Shown in pieces: positions 8,621-16,557 of a stretch of 64,000 bases of DNA. The DNA lies in assembly GCF_008365375.1 (NCBI RefSeq), contig NZ_QOKW01000030.1, positions 1-64,000 of the forward strand. Direction: 5' to 3'. The stretch's first letter is position 1, and each line of letters opens with the position of its first letter. The notes below the pieces were generated by a model that ran no database searches, had not been told where the DNA came from, and saw only the letters and a list, made by a program, of their open reading frames with translations. Made by a program: the position numbers and the translations under genes. This DNA is from Roseomonas genomospecies 6. Lineage in GTDB: Bacteria > Pseudomonadota > Alphaproteobacteria > Azospirillales > Azospirillaceae.

Positions 8621-9640
8621 ATGCCGGGGCGGCGCCATGTGGTGCGGGGGGCGGGGCTGCTCGTCTCCGTGGCGCTGACCTTCCTCGGGCTTCTGCTCGT
8701 CACCTTCCTGATCGGGCGCGTGGTGCCCATCGACCCGGTGATCGCCGTGGTCGGCGACCGCGTGTCCGCCGACACCTACGCCCGCGTCCGGCAGGAGCTG
8801 GGGCTGGACCTGCCGCTGTGGCAGCAGTTCCTGCGCTATGTCGGCGACGTGCTCCAGGGCGATTTCGGCACCTCGGTGCTGACCTCCCGCCCGGTGCTGG
8901 AGGACATCCTGCGCGTCTTCCCGGCGACGCTGGAGCTGGCGACCGCCGCGGTGATCGTCGGCGTGCTGCTGGGCATTCCGGCGGGGGTGATGGCCGCCGT
9001 CCACCAGGGGCGCTGGCCGGACCATCTGATCCGCGTGATCGGGCTGATCGGCCATTCGATTCCCGTCTTCTGGCTGGGGCTGATGGCGCTGCTGGTCTTC
9101 TACGCGCGGTTGGACCTCGCGCCGGGGCCGGGGCGGGTGGACGTCTTCTACGAAGGGCTGGTCGATCCGGTGACCGGCGTCGTCACGGTGGACGCCCTGC
9201 TGGCCGGCGAGACCGACGTGTTCTGGAACGCGCTGCATCACCTGATGCTGCCGGCGGGCATCCTCGGCCTCTACAGCGTGGCCTACATCGCGCGCATGAC
9301 GCGCAGCTTCATGCTGGACCAGCTTCGCCAGGAATACATCACGACGGCCCGCGTGAAGGGCATGTCGGAAACGCGGGTGATCTGGCGCCACGCGCTGGGC
9401 AACATCGCGGTGCCGCTGACCACGGTGGTGGCTCTGTCCTACGCCTCGCTTCTGGAGGGGTCGGTTCTGACGGAGACGGTGTTCGCATGGCCGGGGCTGG
9501 GGCTGTACATCACCAACTCGCTGCTGTCGGCGGACATGAACGCGGTGCTGGGCGGCACGCTGGTGGTGGGGGCGGTCTTCATCGGCCTGAACCTGCTGTC
9601 CGACCTGCTGTACCGCCTGCTGGACCCGCGTGCGCGATGA
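8621..9640 (+). CDS. ABC transporter permease, DppB/OppB family
   Basis: About 339 residues with six predicted membrane helices, starting VSVALTFLGLLLVTFLIG. It carries the conserved N-terminal VRQELGLDLPLWQQFLRY and DVLQGDFGTSVLTSRPV segments and the EAA loop near ITTARVKGMSETRVIWRHAL, which contacts the ATPases. First of the two inner-membrane permeases of the importer. The start is uncertain: ATG 8621 sits just before the first helix, while an in-frame TTG at 8594 would add nine residues; neither has a strong ribosome binding site. The next gene starts 8 bases downstream. Confidence 0.92.
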   Translation: MPGRRHVVRGAGLLVSVALTFLGLLLVTFLIGRVVPIDPVIAVVGDRVSADTYARVRQELGLDLPLWQQFLRYVGDVLQGDFGTSVLTSRPVLEDILRVFPATLELATAAVIVGVLLGIPAGVMAAVHQGRWPDHLIRVIGLIGHSIPVFWLGLMALLVFYARLDLAPGPGRVDVFYEGLVDPVTGVVTVDALLAGETDVFWNALHHLMLPAGILGLYSVAYIARMTRSFMLDQLRQEYITTARVKGMSETRVIWRHALGNIAVPLTTVVALSYASLLEGSVLTETVFAWPGLGLYITNSLLSADMNAVLGGTLVVGAVFIGLNLLSDLLYRLLDPRAR

Positions 9641-9648
9641 GGGGCGCG

Positions 9649-10560
9649 ATGACTGCACAGACGGAAAACGGGCTGCGGGCGTGGCTGACGGCGGAAACGC
9701 CGCGGTCACGCGGGCAGGCGCGGCTGGGCCGGGTCTATCTGGGCTGGCTGGCCTTCTCGCGCAACCGGCTGGCCATGATCGGGCTGGGCATCGTGCTGCT
9801 GCTGGTGCTGATGGCGGCGCTGGCCCCGCTGCTCGCCCCCTACGATCCCTACGCGCAGAACCTGTCGCAGCGGCTGCTGCCGCCCAGCGCGGCGCACTGG
9901 CTGGGAACCGACGCCTTCGGGCGGGACATCCTGTCGCGCATCCTCTACGGCTCCCGCCTGACGCTGATGATCGTCGCTCTGGTCGCGGTGACGGCGCCGG
10001 TCGCCGGGCTGCTGATCGGGACGGTGGCGGGCTATCTCGGCGGCTGGGTGGACGCGGCGCTGATGCGCGTCACCGACATCTTCCTGGCCTTCCCGAAGCT
10101 GATCCTGGCGCTGGCCTTCGTCTCCGCTCTGGGGCCGGGCATCGAGAACGCCATCATCGCCATCGCGATCACGAGCTGGCCGCCCTACGCCCGCATCGCG
10201 CGGGCCGAGACGATCACCATCCGCAAGAGCGACTTCATCAGCGCCGTCCGGCTCCAGGGCGCCTCGACGCCGCGGATCATCCTCGGCCATGTCGTGCCGC
10301 TCTGCTCCTCCTCGCTGATCGTGCGGGTGACGCTGGACATGGCGGGGATCATCCTGACGGCGGCGGGGCTGGGCTTCCTCGGCCTCGGCGCGCAGCCGCC
10401 CGCGCCGGAATGGGGCGCGATGATCGCCACCGGGCGCCAGTATGTGCTGGAGCAATGGTGGGTCGCCACCATGCCCGGCATCGCCATCTTCGTGGTCAGC
10501 CTGGGTTTCAACCTGCTGGGCGACGGCCTGCGCGACGTTCTGGACCCGAAAGGCAAATGA
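9649..10560 (+). CDS. ABC transporter permease, DppC/OppC family
   Basis: 303 residues. The N-terminal cytoplasmic segment runs into a first helix (LAMIGLGIVLLLVLMAALAP), then HWLGTDAFGRDILSRILYG, the hallmark of DppC-like permeases, and the EAA loop around FISAVRLQGASTPRIILGH. Second membrane subunit of the importer. ATG 9649 is preceded by GAGGGG; an earlier ATG at 9637 overlaps the upstream stop and would give 307 residues. It overlaps the next gene by 4 bases (ATGA), indicating translational coupling. Confidence 0.93.
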   Translation: MTAQTENGLRAWLTAETPRSRGQARLGRVYLGWLAFSRNRLAMIGLGIVLLLVLMAALAPLLAPYDPYAQNLSQRLLPPSAAHWLGTDAFGRDILSRILYGSRLTLMIVALVAVTAPVAGLLIGTVAGYLGGWVDAALMRVTDIFLAFPKLILALAFVSALGPGIENAIIAIAITSWPPYARIARAETITIRKSDFISAVRLQGASTPRIILGHVVPLCSSSLIVRVTLDMAGIILTAAGLGFLGLGAQPPAPEWGAMIATGRQYVLEQWWVATMPGIAIFVVSLGFNLLGDGLRDVLDPKGK

Positions 10561-11399
10561 GCGAGACACCCTTGCTGGAGGTCGAGAACCTCCGCATCTC
10601 CTTCCCCACCCGGACAGGCGTGACGCAGGCCGTGCGCGGCGTCTCCTTCACCGTGGGGCGGGAAAAGCTGGGCATCGTCGGCGAGTCCGGCTCCGGCAAG
10701 TCGATGACCGGGCGGGCCATCCTGCGGCTGGTCCCGCCGCCCGGCCTCGTCACCGCCGACAAACTGTCCTTCCAGGGCGAGGACCTGCTGACCCTGCCGG
10801 AGAAGCGGCTGCGCGGCATCCGCGGGCGGCGCATCTCCATGGTCATGCAGGACCCGAAATTCTCGCTGAACCCGGTGATGACCATCGGCGCCCAGATCGC
10901 CGAGGCCTACCGCGTCCATTCCAGCGCCGGCAAGGCGGAGGCGAAGCGGCGCGCGCTGGAGATGCTGGAGGCCGTGCGCATCCGCAACCCGGAGCGGGTC
11001 TACGGCCTCTATCCGCACGAGGTGTCGGGCGGCATGGGCCAGCGCATCATGATCGCCATGATGCTGATCCCCAACCCCGACCTGCTGATCGCCGACGAGC
11101 CGACCTCGGCGCTCGACGTGACGGTGCAGATGCAGGTGTTGGCGATCATGGACGAGCTGTGCTCCAGCCGCGGCATGGGGATGATCTTCGTCAGCCACGA
11201 CCTGAACCTCGTGGCGTCCTTCTGCGACCGCATCCTCATCATGTATGCCGGGCGCGTCGTGGAGACCTGCCGCGCGTCGGAGCTGCACGCAGCGAAACAC
11301 CCCTACACCCGCGGCCTGCTCGACAGCCTGCCGCGCCTGGACGACACGCGGGCGGAACTGCCGGTGCTGGCGCGCGACCCGTCCTGGCTGGAGGGCTGA
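10557..11399 (+). CDS. ABC transporter ATPase, DppD/OppD family
   Basis: 280 residues. It has Walker A (GESGSGKS), Q-loop (MVMQDP), signature (VSGGMGQR), Walker B (LLIADEPTSALD) and H-loop (FVSHD). The C-terminal HPYTRGLLDSLPRLD matches the oligopeptide-type ATPase tail. The signature has M in place of the more usual Q (SGGMGQR), which is common in DppD-like subunits. It couples ATP hydrolysis to import as one of two non-identical ATPases. The start overlaps the permease stop, and the next ATPase begins 4 bases after its stop. Confidence 0.93.
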   Translation: MSETPLLEVENLRISFPTRTGVTQAVRGVSFTVGREKLGIVGESGSGKSMTGRAILRLVPPPGLVTADKLSFQGEDLLTLPEKRLRGIRGRRISMVMQDPKFSLNPVMTIGAQIAEAYRVHSSAGKAEAKRRALEMLEAVRIRNPERVYGLYPHEVSGGMGQRIMIAMMLIPNPDLLIADEPTSALDVTVQMQVLAIMDELCSSRGMGMIFVSHDLNLVASFCDRILIMYAGRVVETCRASELHAAKHPYTRGLLDSLPRLDDTRAELPVLARDPSWLEG

Positions 11400-11403
11400 G
11401 GCC

Positions 11404-12180
11404 TTGATCGACGTGAAGGATCTGCGCGTCACCTTCGGCCATGGGGCCGACACCGTGGCCGCCGTGCAGGGGGTGTCCTTCCATGTGCGGGAGGGCGAGA
11501 GCTTCGGGCTGGTGGGCGAGTCCGGGTCGGGCAAGTCCACCGTGCTGCGCGCCGTCGTCGGGCTGAACCACGACTGGACCGGCGCCATCGCCGTGGCCGG
11601 TGCGGCGCAAAGCCGTCGCCGCGAGAAGGGCTTCTTCAAGTCCTGCCAGATGGTCTTCCAGGACCCCTACGGTTCGCTGCACCCGCGCCACACCATCGAC
11701 CGCATCCTGGCCGAGCCCATCGCCATCCATGGCTTGCGCGACGCCGACGCGCGGATCGACCGGGTGCTGCGCGACGTCGGTCTGGGGCCGCAGTTCCGTT
11801 TCCGCTACCCGCACCAGCTTTCCGGCGGGCAGCGCCAGCGCGTCGCCATCGCCCGCGCGCTGGTGCTGGAGCCCCGCGTGCTTCTGCTGGACGAGCCGAC
11901 CTCGGCGCTCGACGTGTCGGTGCAGGCCGAAATCCTCAACCTGCTGAAGCGGCTGCGGGCGGAGCACGCGCTGACCTACGTTCTGGTCAGCCACAATCTG
12001 GCGGTCGTCGCCACCATGTGCGACCGGCTGGCGGTGATGAACCGGGGCCGCATCGTCGAGGAGATGGAGGTGGAGGCCCTGCGCCGGGGCGCCGCTCGGG
12101 AGGACTACACGCGGCAGCTCCTGCGCGCCAGCCAGGGCTACGACCGCGCGGCGGCGGATAGCTTCAAGGACTTCGCGTGA
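11404..12180 (+). CDS. ABC transporter ATPase, DppF/OppF family
   Basis: 258 residues. Walker A is GESGSGKS, the Q-loop region MVFQDPYGSLHPRHTI, the signature LSGGQRQR, Walker B VLLLDEPTSALD and the H-loop LVSHN. This is the second ATPase of the importer and the last gene of the operon. A TTG start at 11404 is chosen because GGAGGG (in the end of the previous gene) is well placed before it and the protein then begins at the conserved first strand. There is only a 4-base gap to the convergent MarR gene, with no visible terminator hairpin. Confidence 0.92.
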   Translation: MIDVKDLRVTFGHGADTVAAVQGVSFHVREGESFGLVGESGSGKSTVLRAVVGLNHDWTGAIAVAGAAQSRRREKGFFKSCQMVFQDPYGSLHPRHTIDRILAEPIAIHGLRDADARIDRVLRDVGLGPQFRFRYPHQLSGGQRQRVAIARALVLEPRVLLLDEPTSALDVSVQAEILNLLKRLRAEHALTYVLVSHNLAVVATMCDRLAVMNRGRIVEEMEVEALRRGAAREDYTRQLLRASQGYDRAAADSFKDFA

Positions 12181-12184
12181 ACGG

Positions 12185-12700
12185 TCACCCCGCTTCCGGG
12201 GGAGTCGGAGTGGGGCGGGCGGCCAGAGCGTCGGCCTGGGTCTGGAGCTTGGCCAGCAGCCGGTCGAGCTGCCCCATCTCCTCATCCGACAGGGCGCCGG
12301 TCAGCTCCCGCTCGTAGGCCAGCGCGAGGGGGACGATCTCCGTGTAGATCGCCATGGCCTTTGGCGTCAGGGTCAGTTGCGCCTTGCGGCGGTCGGTGGC
12401 GCCCGATTCGCGCAGGATCAGGGCCGAATCCAGCATCCGGCTGATGGCCCGGCTGACCTGCACCTTGTCCATGGCCGTGCGCTGGGCGATCTCCCCCGCG
12501 CTCAGCGTCTCGCCGCCGCCCAGAACGGCGATGACCCGCCATTCCGGGATCGTGATGCCGAACCGCTTCTCGTACAGCTTCGCCACCGTGTGGCTGACCG
12601 TGTTGGAGAGCACCGACAGGCGGTAGGGCAGAAAGCGGGTCAGATGGAGCACCGGCGCTGCGGGATCGGCGCCGGGACGCTTGCGGCGGGGGGTGGCCAT
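12185..12700 (-). CDS. MarR-family transcriptional regulator
   Basis: 171 residues. A winged-helix MarR domain spans about 20-150: helical RLSVLSNTVSHTVAKLY, then FGITIPEWRVIAVLGG, the recognition region AGEIAQRTAMDKVQVSRAI, and the wing ESGATDRRKAQLTLT. It probably acts as a dimeric repressor or activator responding to a small ligand. It is convergent with the ABC operon and 111 bases from the EamA gene, which is on the same strand upstream; the target is unknown. The ATG at 12698-12700 is preferred; a longer frame back to 12805 lacks a ribosome binding site. Confidence 0.88.
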   Translation of the reverse strand: MATPRRKRPGADPAAPVLHLTRFLPYRLSVLSNTVSHTVAKLYEKRFGITIPEWRVIAVLGGGETLSAGEIAQRTAMDKVQVSRAISRMLDSALILRESGATDRRKAQLTLTPKAMAIYTEIVPLALAYERELTGALSDEEMGQLDRLLAKLQTQADALAARPTPTPPEAG

Positions 12701-12811
12701 GGGGTGTCGCGCCTTGTCGGAATGCGGGAATGTCGGAATGCGGGAACCGGAAGCCGGTTTCTCCATCCTGCCCCTGAAATTCCTTGGCGCAACAGTTTCA
12801 GACAAAAATTT

Positions 12812-13723
12812 TCAGCGGTTGACGATCAGGGCAACTCCCAGCACCGCGACGATGGCGCCCGCCCAGGCCCCGGACCCCGGACGCTGGCGGGTCCAGGCCC
12901 ACAGCATCGGCAGGATCAGCACCGGGCTGGTGGCCGACAGGGTGGCGACCACGCCCGCGTTGCCGTGCGCCAGCCCGATCAGCAGAAGCGTCATGCCCAG
13001 CCCCAGCCCGACGAAGCCGTTCACCGCCACCTGGGCGAGGATGCGCGGCGTCAGCCCGGCGCCGAAGCCGAAGCGCTGGCCCGGCAGCAGCCCGCCCGCG
13101 AACAGCAGCAGGCCCGACGTTCCGACGCGCACCGCCGCCGCGGCGATGGGGTCGGCGCCCGCCGCCATGACCGGACGGGCGATGACCGAGCCGGCGGCCT
13201 GGCAGCAGGCCGCGATCAGGCAGGCGCCGACGCCGATCAGCAGGCGGCCCCGCACCGATTCCCAGTCGTGGGGGACGCCGCCGTTGCCGTTCGCGGCGGG
13301 GCTGGCGCGGAAGAAGATCGCCAGCATCACCCCGGCGGTGACCAGCGCGATTCCCACGGCGGTCCACGGCCCCAGCGCCTCCCCCAGCACGGCCCAGGCG
13401 AGCAGCGCGGTGATCGGCGCGTTGGTGGCGTAGATGACCGAGTTGCGGCGCGGCCCGATGCGCCCCAGCGCCCAGAACAGGGCGGTGTCGCCCATCACGA
13501 TGCCGACCGCGCCGGACAGCGCGAGGATCGCGGCCCCGTGCAGGTCGAGCGTCTGCCAGCCGCCAAGCAGGGTCGCGGCCAGCGCCATGCCGACGAAGAC
13601 GATGCTCATGCGCAGGCGGTTGAAGGCGACCGACCCGATGGCGCGCACGGGGCCGACGGCGATCAGCCCGCTGGCCGCCCAGCAGAGCGCGGCCCCCAGG
13701 GCGGCGAGGTTGGCGGTCAGCAT
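12812..13723 (-). CDS. EamA (DMT-superfamily) transporter
   Basis: 303 residues forming about ten membrane helices in two EamA repeats. Examples are LAALGAALCWAASGLIAVG at the N-terminus, ITALLAWAVLGEALGPW at the end of repeat 1, and SGAWAGAIVAVLGVALIV at the C-terminus. The conserved ATLSATSPVLILPMLWAW of repeat 2 is present. It is predicted to be an inner-membrane metabolite exporter of unknown substrate. It precedes the MarR gene on the same strand, so they may be co-transcribed. Confidence 0.88.
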   Translation of the reverse strand: MLTANLAALGAALCWAASGLIAVGPVRAIGSVAFNRLRMSIVFVGMALAATLLGGWQTLDLHGAAILALSGAVGIVMGDTALFWALGRIGPRRNSVIYATNAPITALLAWAVLGEALGPWTAVGIALVTAGVMLAIFFRASPAANGNGGVPHDWESVRGRLLIGVGACLIAACCQAAGSVIARPVMAAGADPIAAAAVRVGTSGLLLFAGGLLPGQRFGFGAGLTPRILAQVAVNGFVGLGLGMTLLLIGLAHGNAGVVATLSATSPVLILPMLWAWTRQRPGSGAWAGAIVAVLGVALIVNR

Positions 13724-13836
13724 GACGGGAGCTTCGAAAGGGCAGGGTGGGGCATCGTGCCCGCACCCTATCCGGAACGCCGCCGAGGGGGTAGTGCGGC
13801 GGCTGCATGGCGGGGGTGTGGGGGTGGTTGCATTGG

Positions 13837-13911
13837 GCCCCCCTCCCTAACCCTCCCCTGCGAAGCGGGGGAGGGAAGGGGCCCGCGGCGAAGCCGTGGG
13901 AAGGGTGGGGA
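13837..13911. repeat. CCCTCCC-rich palindromic repeat copy
   Basis: A GCGAAGCGGGGGAGGG core is flanked by CCCTCCCTAACCCTCCCC and ends in AAGCCGTGGGAAGGGTGGGG. It is the same element as at 27502, 37353 and 59900. It lies between two minus-strand genes and can fold into stable hairpins. Confidence 0.7.
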
Positions 13912-13928
13912 CAATCGGAGCCGTCGTC

Positions 13929-14660
13929 TCACAGCTCGATCAGCGCGTAGGGCCTGCCCGACTCCTTCTCGATGGTCTGGGCGACGTTGTAGACCGGCGT
14001 GCCGCGCAGGGTCTTGCCGGCGTAGCTGCCGTGGTGGGCGTGGCCGTGGACGACCGCCCGCACATGAAAGCGGTCGATGGTCTCCGCCAGACGGGAGGAG
14101 CCGAGGAAGGGATAGATCTCCGGCGGTTCGCCCCGCACCGTCTCGGCGATGGGGGCGTAGTGCAGGACGACCAGGGTGCGTTCCGTCTCCAACTGGCGCA
14201 GAGCGCTTTCCAGCCGCATGGCCTCGTTCAGCGCCTCGTGCACGAACTGCTTGATCGCCGGTTCGCCGAAGGCGTCCAGCATGCGGTTCTCGAACCCGCC
14301 GCCGAAGCCCTTCACCCCGGCGAAGCCGACGCCGCGGATCTCCACCGGGTTGCCGTCCAGGAAGCGGACGCCCGCCTGCTCCAGGATGCGCTGAAGCTCC
14401 TCGACATGGCCGCATTCGTGGTCGTGGTTGCCCAGGACGGCGACCACCGGGATGCCGATGGCACGCAAATCCTCGGCCAGCACCTCCGCCTCGCGCGGCT
14501 TGCCGTGGTTGGTCAGGTCCCCCGCCAGCGCCAGCACGTCCGCCCGGTCGGCGATCTCCTGGAACAGCTCGCGGTAGGGGTGGGTGGAGGTCTCCCCCAC
14601 ATGGATGTCGCCGATGGCGGCGACCTTGATGGTTCCTTCAGCCCGCGTGTTTTCAACCAT
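13929..14660 (-). CDS. calcineurin-like metallophosphoesterase
   Basis: 243 residues with all metal-ligand motifs in order: IGDIHVGE, LALAGDLTNHG, VLGNHDHECG, VLHYAP and VHGHAHHG. It is a dinuclear-metal phosphoesterase, presumably cytoplasmic as there is no signal peptide. The substrate is unknown; a phosphodiester or nucleotide is likely for the family. Its ATG overlaps the end of the upstream nucleotidyltransferase by 8 bases, so the two are translationally coupled and probably act together. Confidence 0.88.
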   Translation of the reverse strand: MVENTRAEGTIKVAAIGDIHVGETSTHPYRELFQEIADRADVLALAGDLTNHGKPREAEVLAEDLRAIGIPVVAVLGNHDHECGHVEELQRILEQAGVRFLDGNPVEIRGVGFAGVKGFGGGFENRMLDAFGEPAIKQFVHEALNEAMRLESALRQLETERTLVVLHYAPIAETVRGEPPEIYPFLGSSRLAETIDRFHVRAVVHGHAHHGSYAGKTLRGTPVYNVAQTIEKESGRPYALIEL

Positions 14661-15414
14661 GCTTCGTTTCCTCGCCGACGACGTCGGCGAACCCCCAGTC
14701 CGTGACGTCGATCCGATAATCCTCGCGCGAGAACAGCCGCCCCCGGCATATGCGGGTCTGCGGCACCGGCAGCTTCGCGCGCTCGTTCAGGCGCTCCAGC
14801 AGCTCCTGCAACAGCCAGTCGGGAATGTGATCGCGTTCCGTCGGGTAGATGAAGCGGAAGTTCAGGACGTGCATCAGCAGCACTTCCCAATATTGCTCCA
14901 TGTGGCCGAGCAGCCGTTTCCAGTCGATCTGGGCGTGCTGCTTCAGGATCATGTGCGCGACGTCGGGGCCGTCGTACTTGTGCCGCATCTGCACGAACGC
15001 CTTGGAGAAGACCATTTCCGTCGGCGGGATGAGCTGCACGTCGGCGCCGCAGACCAGCGCGCGGTGATCCTCCTCGAACCAGCGGTCGTTGACCGGGTTG
15101 ATGGCGGCGGCGGAGTTGAAGATCACGTCGAAGAACAGGTCGCCGTGCAGGACCTTGCCGATCCACCGCTCGTCCTCGATCGCCGTCGCGAAGCCGCGGT
15201 CCTGGAAATGCGCGAGGATGCGCGGGAAGTCGCCGCCCCGGCAGAAGATGTCGATGTCCTTGGTGGGCCGTGTGATGCCGGTGTAGGCGCTGAGCGCGAA
15301 GGTGCCGCCCAGCAGGAAGGGGATGCCGGACTCCTTCAGGACCTTCAGGCTCTCCGTGTAGAAGGCTTCGGCCTCGGCGGAAACGTCCGCACGGCCTTCG
15401 CGGTTGCTGTCCAT
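14653..15414 (-). CDS. nucleotidyltransferase of the pol-beta/AbiEii-like fold
   Basis: 253 residues. The nucleotidyltransferase signature is clear: LLGGTFALSAYTG followed by TRPTKDIDIFC (Gly-Gly, then the two metal-binding Asp) and a third acidic residue in GDLFFDVIFN. The rest is helical and has no recognised domain. Similar folds occur in AbiEii/MNT toxins and in adenylyl- or guanylyltransferases, so the target could be RNA, a protein or a nucleotide. It forms a two-gene unit with the metallophosphoesterase. ATG 15414 was taken as start; the upstream region is shared with the divergent secreted-protein gene. Confidence 0.8.
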   Translation of the reverse strand: MDSNREGRADVSAEAEAFYTESLKVLKESGIPFLLGGTFALSAYTGITRPTKDIDIFCRGGDFPRILAHFQDRGFATAIEDERWIGKVLHGDLFFDVIFNSAAAINPVNDRWFEEDHRALVCGADVQLIPPTEMVFSKAFVQMRHKYDGPDVAHMILKQHAQIDWKRLLGHMEQYWEVLLMHVLNFRFIYPTERDHIPDWLLQELLERLNERAKLPVPQTRICRGRLFSREDYRIDVTDWGFADVVGEETKHG

Positions 15415-15571
15415 CGAACCCCTTCTCCCCCGCCGTTGTCTTGTGGGCCTTCAACAGGCGGAAACGGCGAAACGGCACCAGCCGGTCGGCGGGCGGGGCG
15501 GGAAAAGGCGGGTGGAACCGCCGCCCCGCTACACCGGTTGAGGGTGGTATTGCTGATGGGGAGGCCAACCG

Positions 15572-16132
15572 ATGGCACGACATCCGAATCCAGGGGCAAT
15601 CCCACGGGGCTTTCTGCTCGCCGCCGGCCTGATGCTGTGCGGCGCCGGTCCGGCGCTGGCGCAGGGAAGCTGCGCCGCGCTGGTGGACCGCTTCGCCGCC
15701 GACCACAACCTGTCGGCCAGCCCGCCGCCGGTCGCCGCCCCGCCGGGCAGTTCCGGTTCCACGGCGGCCGACGGGGCGCTGCCCAGCGGGCGGTCGGGGC
15801 AAGGTTCCGGGGCGACGCCGGACCAGCTCGCCCGCTCGGGCGGAGTGGTCGCGCCGCCGGCCTCGGGCGATCAGGCGGTGATCGAGCCGCCGCGCACCGG
15901 CGCCCCCATGCCGACCGCCCCGGCGGTGCGGCCCGACGCCGCCCCCAACAGCGGCTCCTCCATGGAGAGCGGGTCGATGGGGCAGGCGGCGCGCAACGCC
16001 CAGATCGAATCGCTGGTGACCGCCGCGCGCTCCGCCGCGAAGGATGGCAACGAGCAGCTCTGCATGGAGTCGCTGGACAAGGCGCGCAACCTCACCCGCG
16101 CCGCGCCGGGAGTGACGGGAGGGGGCGGCTGA
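15572..16132 (+). CDS. secreted Pro/Ser/Ala-rich hypothetical protein
   Basis: 186 residues. It has a signal peptide (FLLAAGLMLCGAGPALAQG, cleavage after ALA) and a first mature cysteine in SCAALVDRF. A long low-complexity Pro/Ala/Gly/Ser region (about 55-140) follows. The C-terminal helical segment NAQIESLVTAARSAAKDGN plus EQLCMESLDKARNL carries a second cysteine. It is predicted periplasmic. The function is unknown; paired cysteines may form a disulfide. The stop overlaps the start of the next small gene (TGATG). Confidence 0.7.
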   Translation: MARHPNPGAIPRGFLLAAGLMLCGAGPALAQGSCAALVDRFAADHNLSASPPPVAAPPGSSGSTAADGALPSGRSGQGSGATPDQLARSGGVVAPPASGDQAVIEPPRTGAPMPTAPAVRPDAAPNSGSSMESGSMGQAARNAQIESLVTAARSAAKDGNEQLCMESLDKARNLTRAAPGVTGGGG

Positions 16133-16407
16133 TGGCGACGGCGAGGATGATGGCCGGGATGGCGACGGCAGAGATGGCGCTGGCCGGGGTAGAGTTGGCC
16201 GGGGTGGAGTTGGCCGAGTTGAGCGTCGCAGGCCCTTTTCCGCCCACCCCGCCCACGCCCGACATGCCGGTGCCGCCGCCCGGCATGCCGGATCTGCCCG
16301 GCGACCCGTCCCGCCCGCCGATCAAGGAGCCGCCGGACCCCATTCCCGTCCCGCCGGAGGAACCGCCGCCAAACCCCGAACGGCTGGCCCCCGAACGGCT
16401 GGCCTGA
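16132..16407 (+). CDS. small proline-rich protein, 91 aa
   Basis: 91 residues. It begins with ALAGVELAGVELAEL, an imperfect internal repeat, and the second half is almost all Pro/Asp/Glu (PPTPPTPDMPVPPPGMP, DPIPVPPEEPPPNPERL). An AGGGGG stretch precedes the ATG, and the start overlaps the upstream stop by one base, so coupling is likely. I do not recognise a family; it may be cell-surface or periplasmic, but no convincing signal peptide is seen. Confidence 0.5.
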   Translation: MATARMMAGMATAEMALAGVELAGVELAELSVAGPFPPTPPTPDMPVPPPGMPDLPGDPSRPPIKEPPDPIPVPPEEPPPNPERLAPERLA

Positions 16408-16557
16408 AAATCGCCGTCTGGGAGAAAAATGGCACCGGGGCCGCGGGCGCGCGAAACGACGCGCCTGCGGTCTTGTGATTCGCGCGAGGAAAGGCGATGT
16501 CTTCTCCTGGGCACCGAAGGCCGGTGCCGCGTCGTCTCTTGGAGTTCAGTGGGTCTC
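16408..16557 (+). promoter_or_regulatory. leader region of the double cold-shock gene
   Basis: A 150-base region upstream of the cold-shock start. Long 5' leaders are typical of cold-inducible genes and could regulate translation. No specific cold box can be identified by eye. The reading frame continues upstream to 16429 but loses protein-like composition, which argues it is untranslated. Confidence 0.3.
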
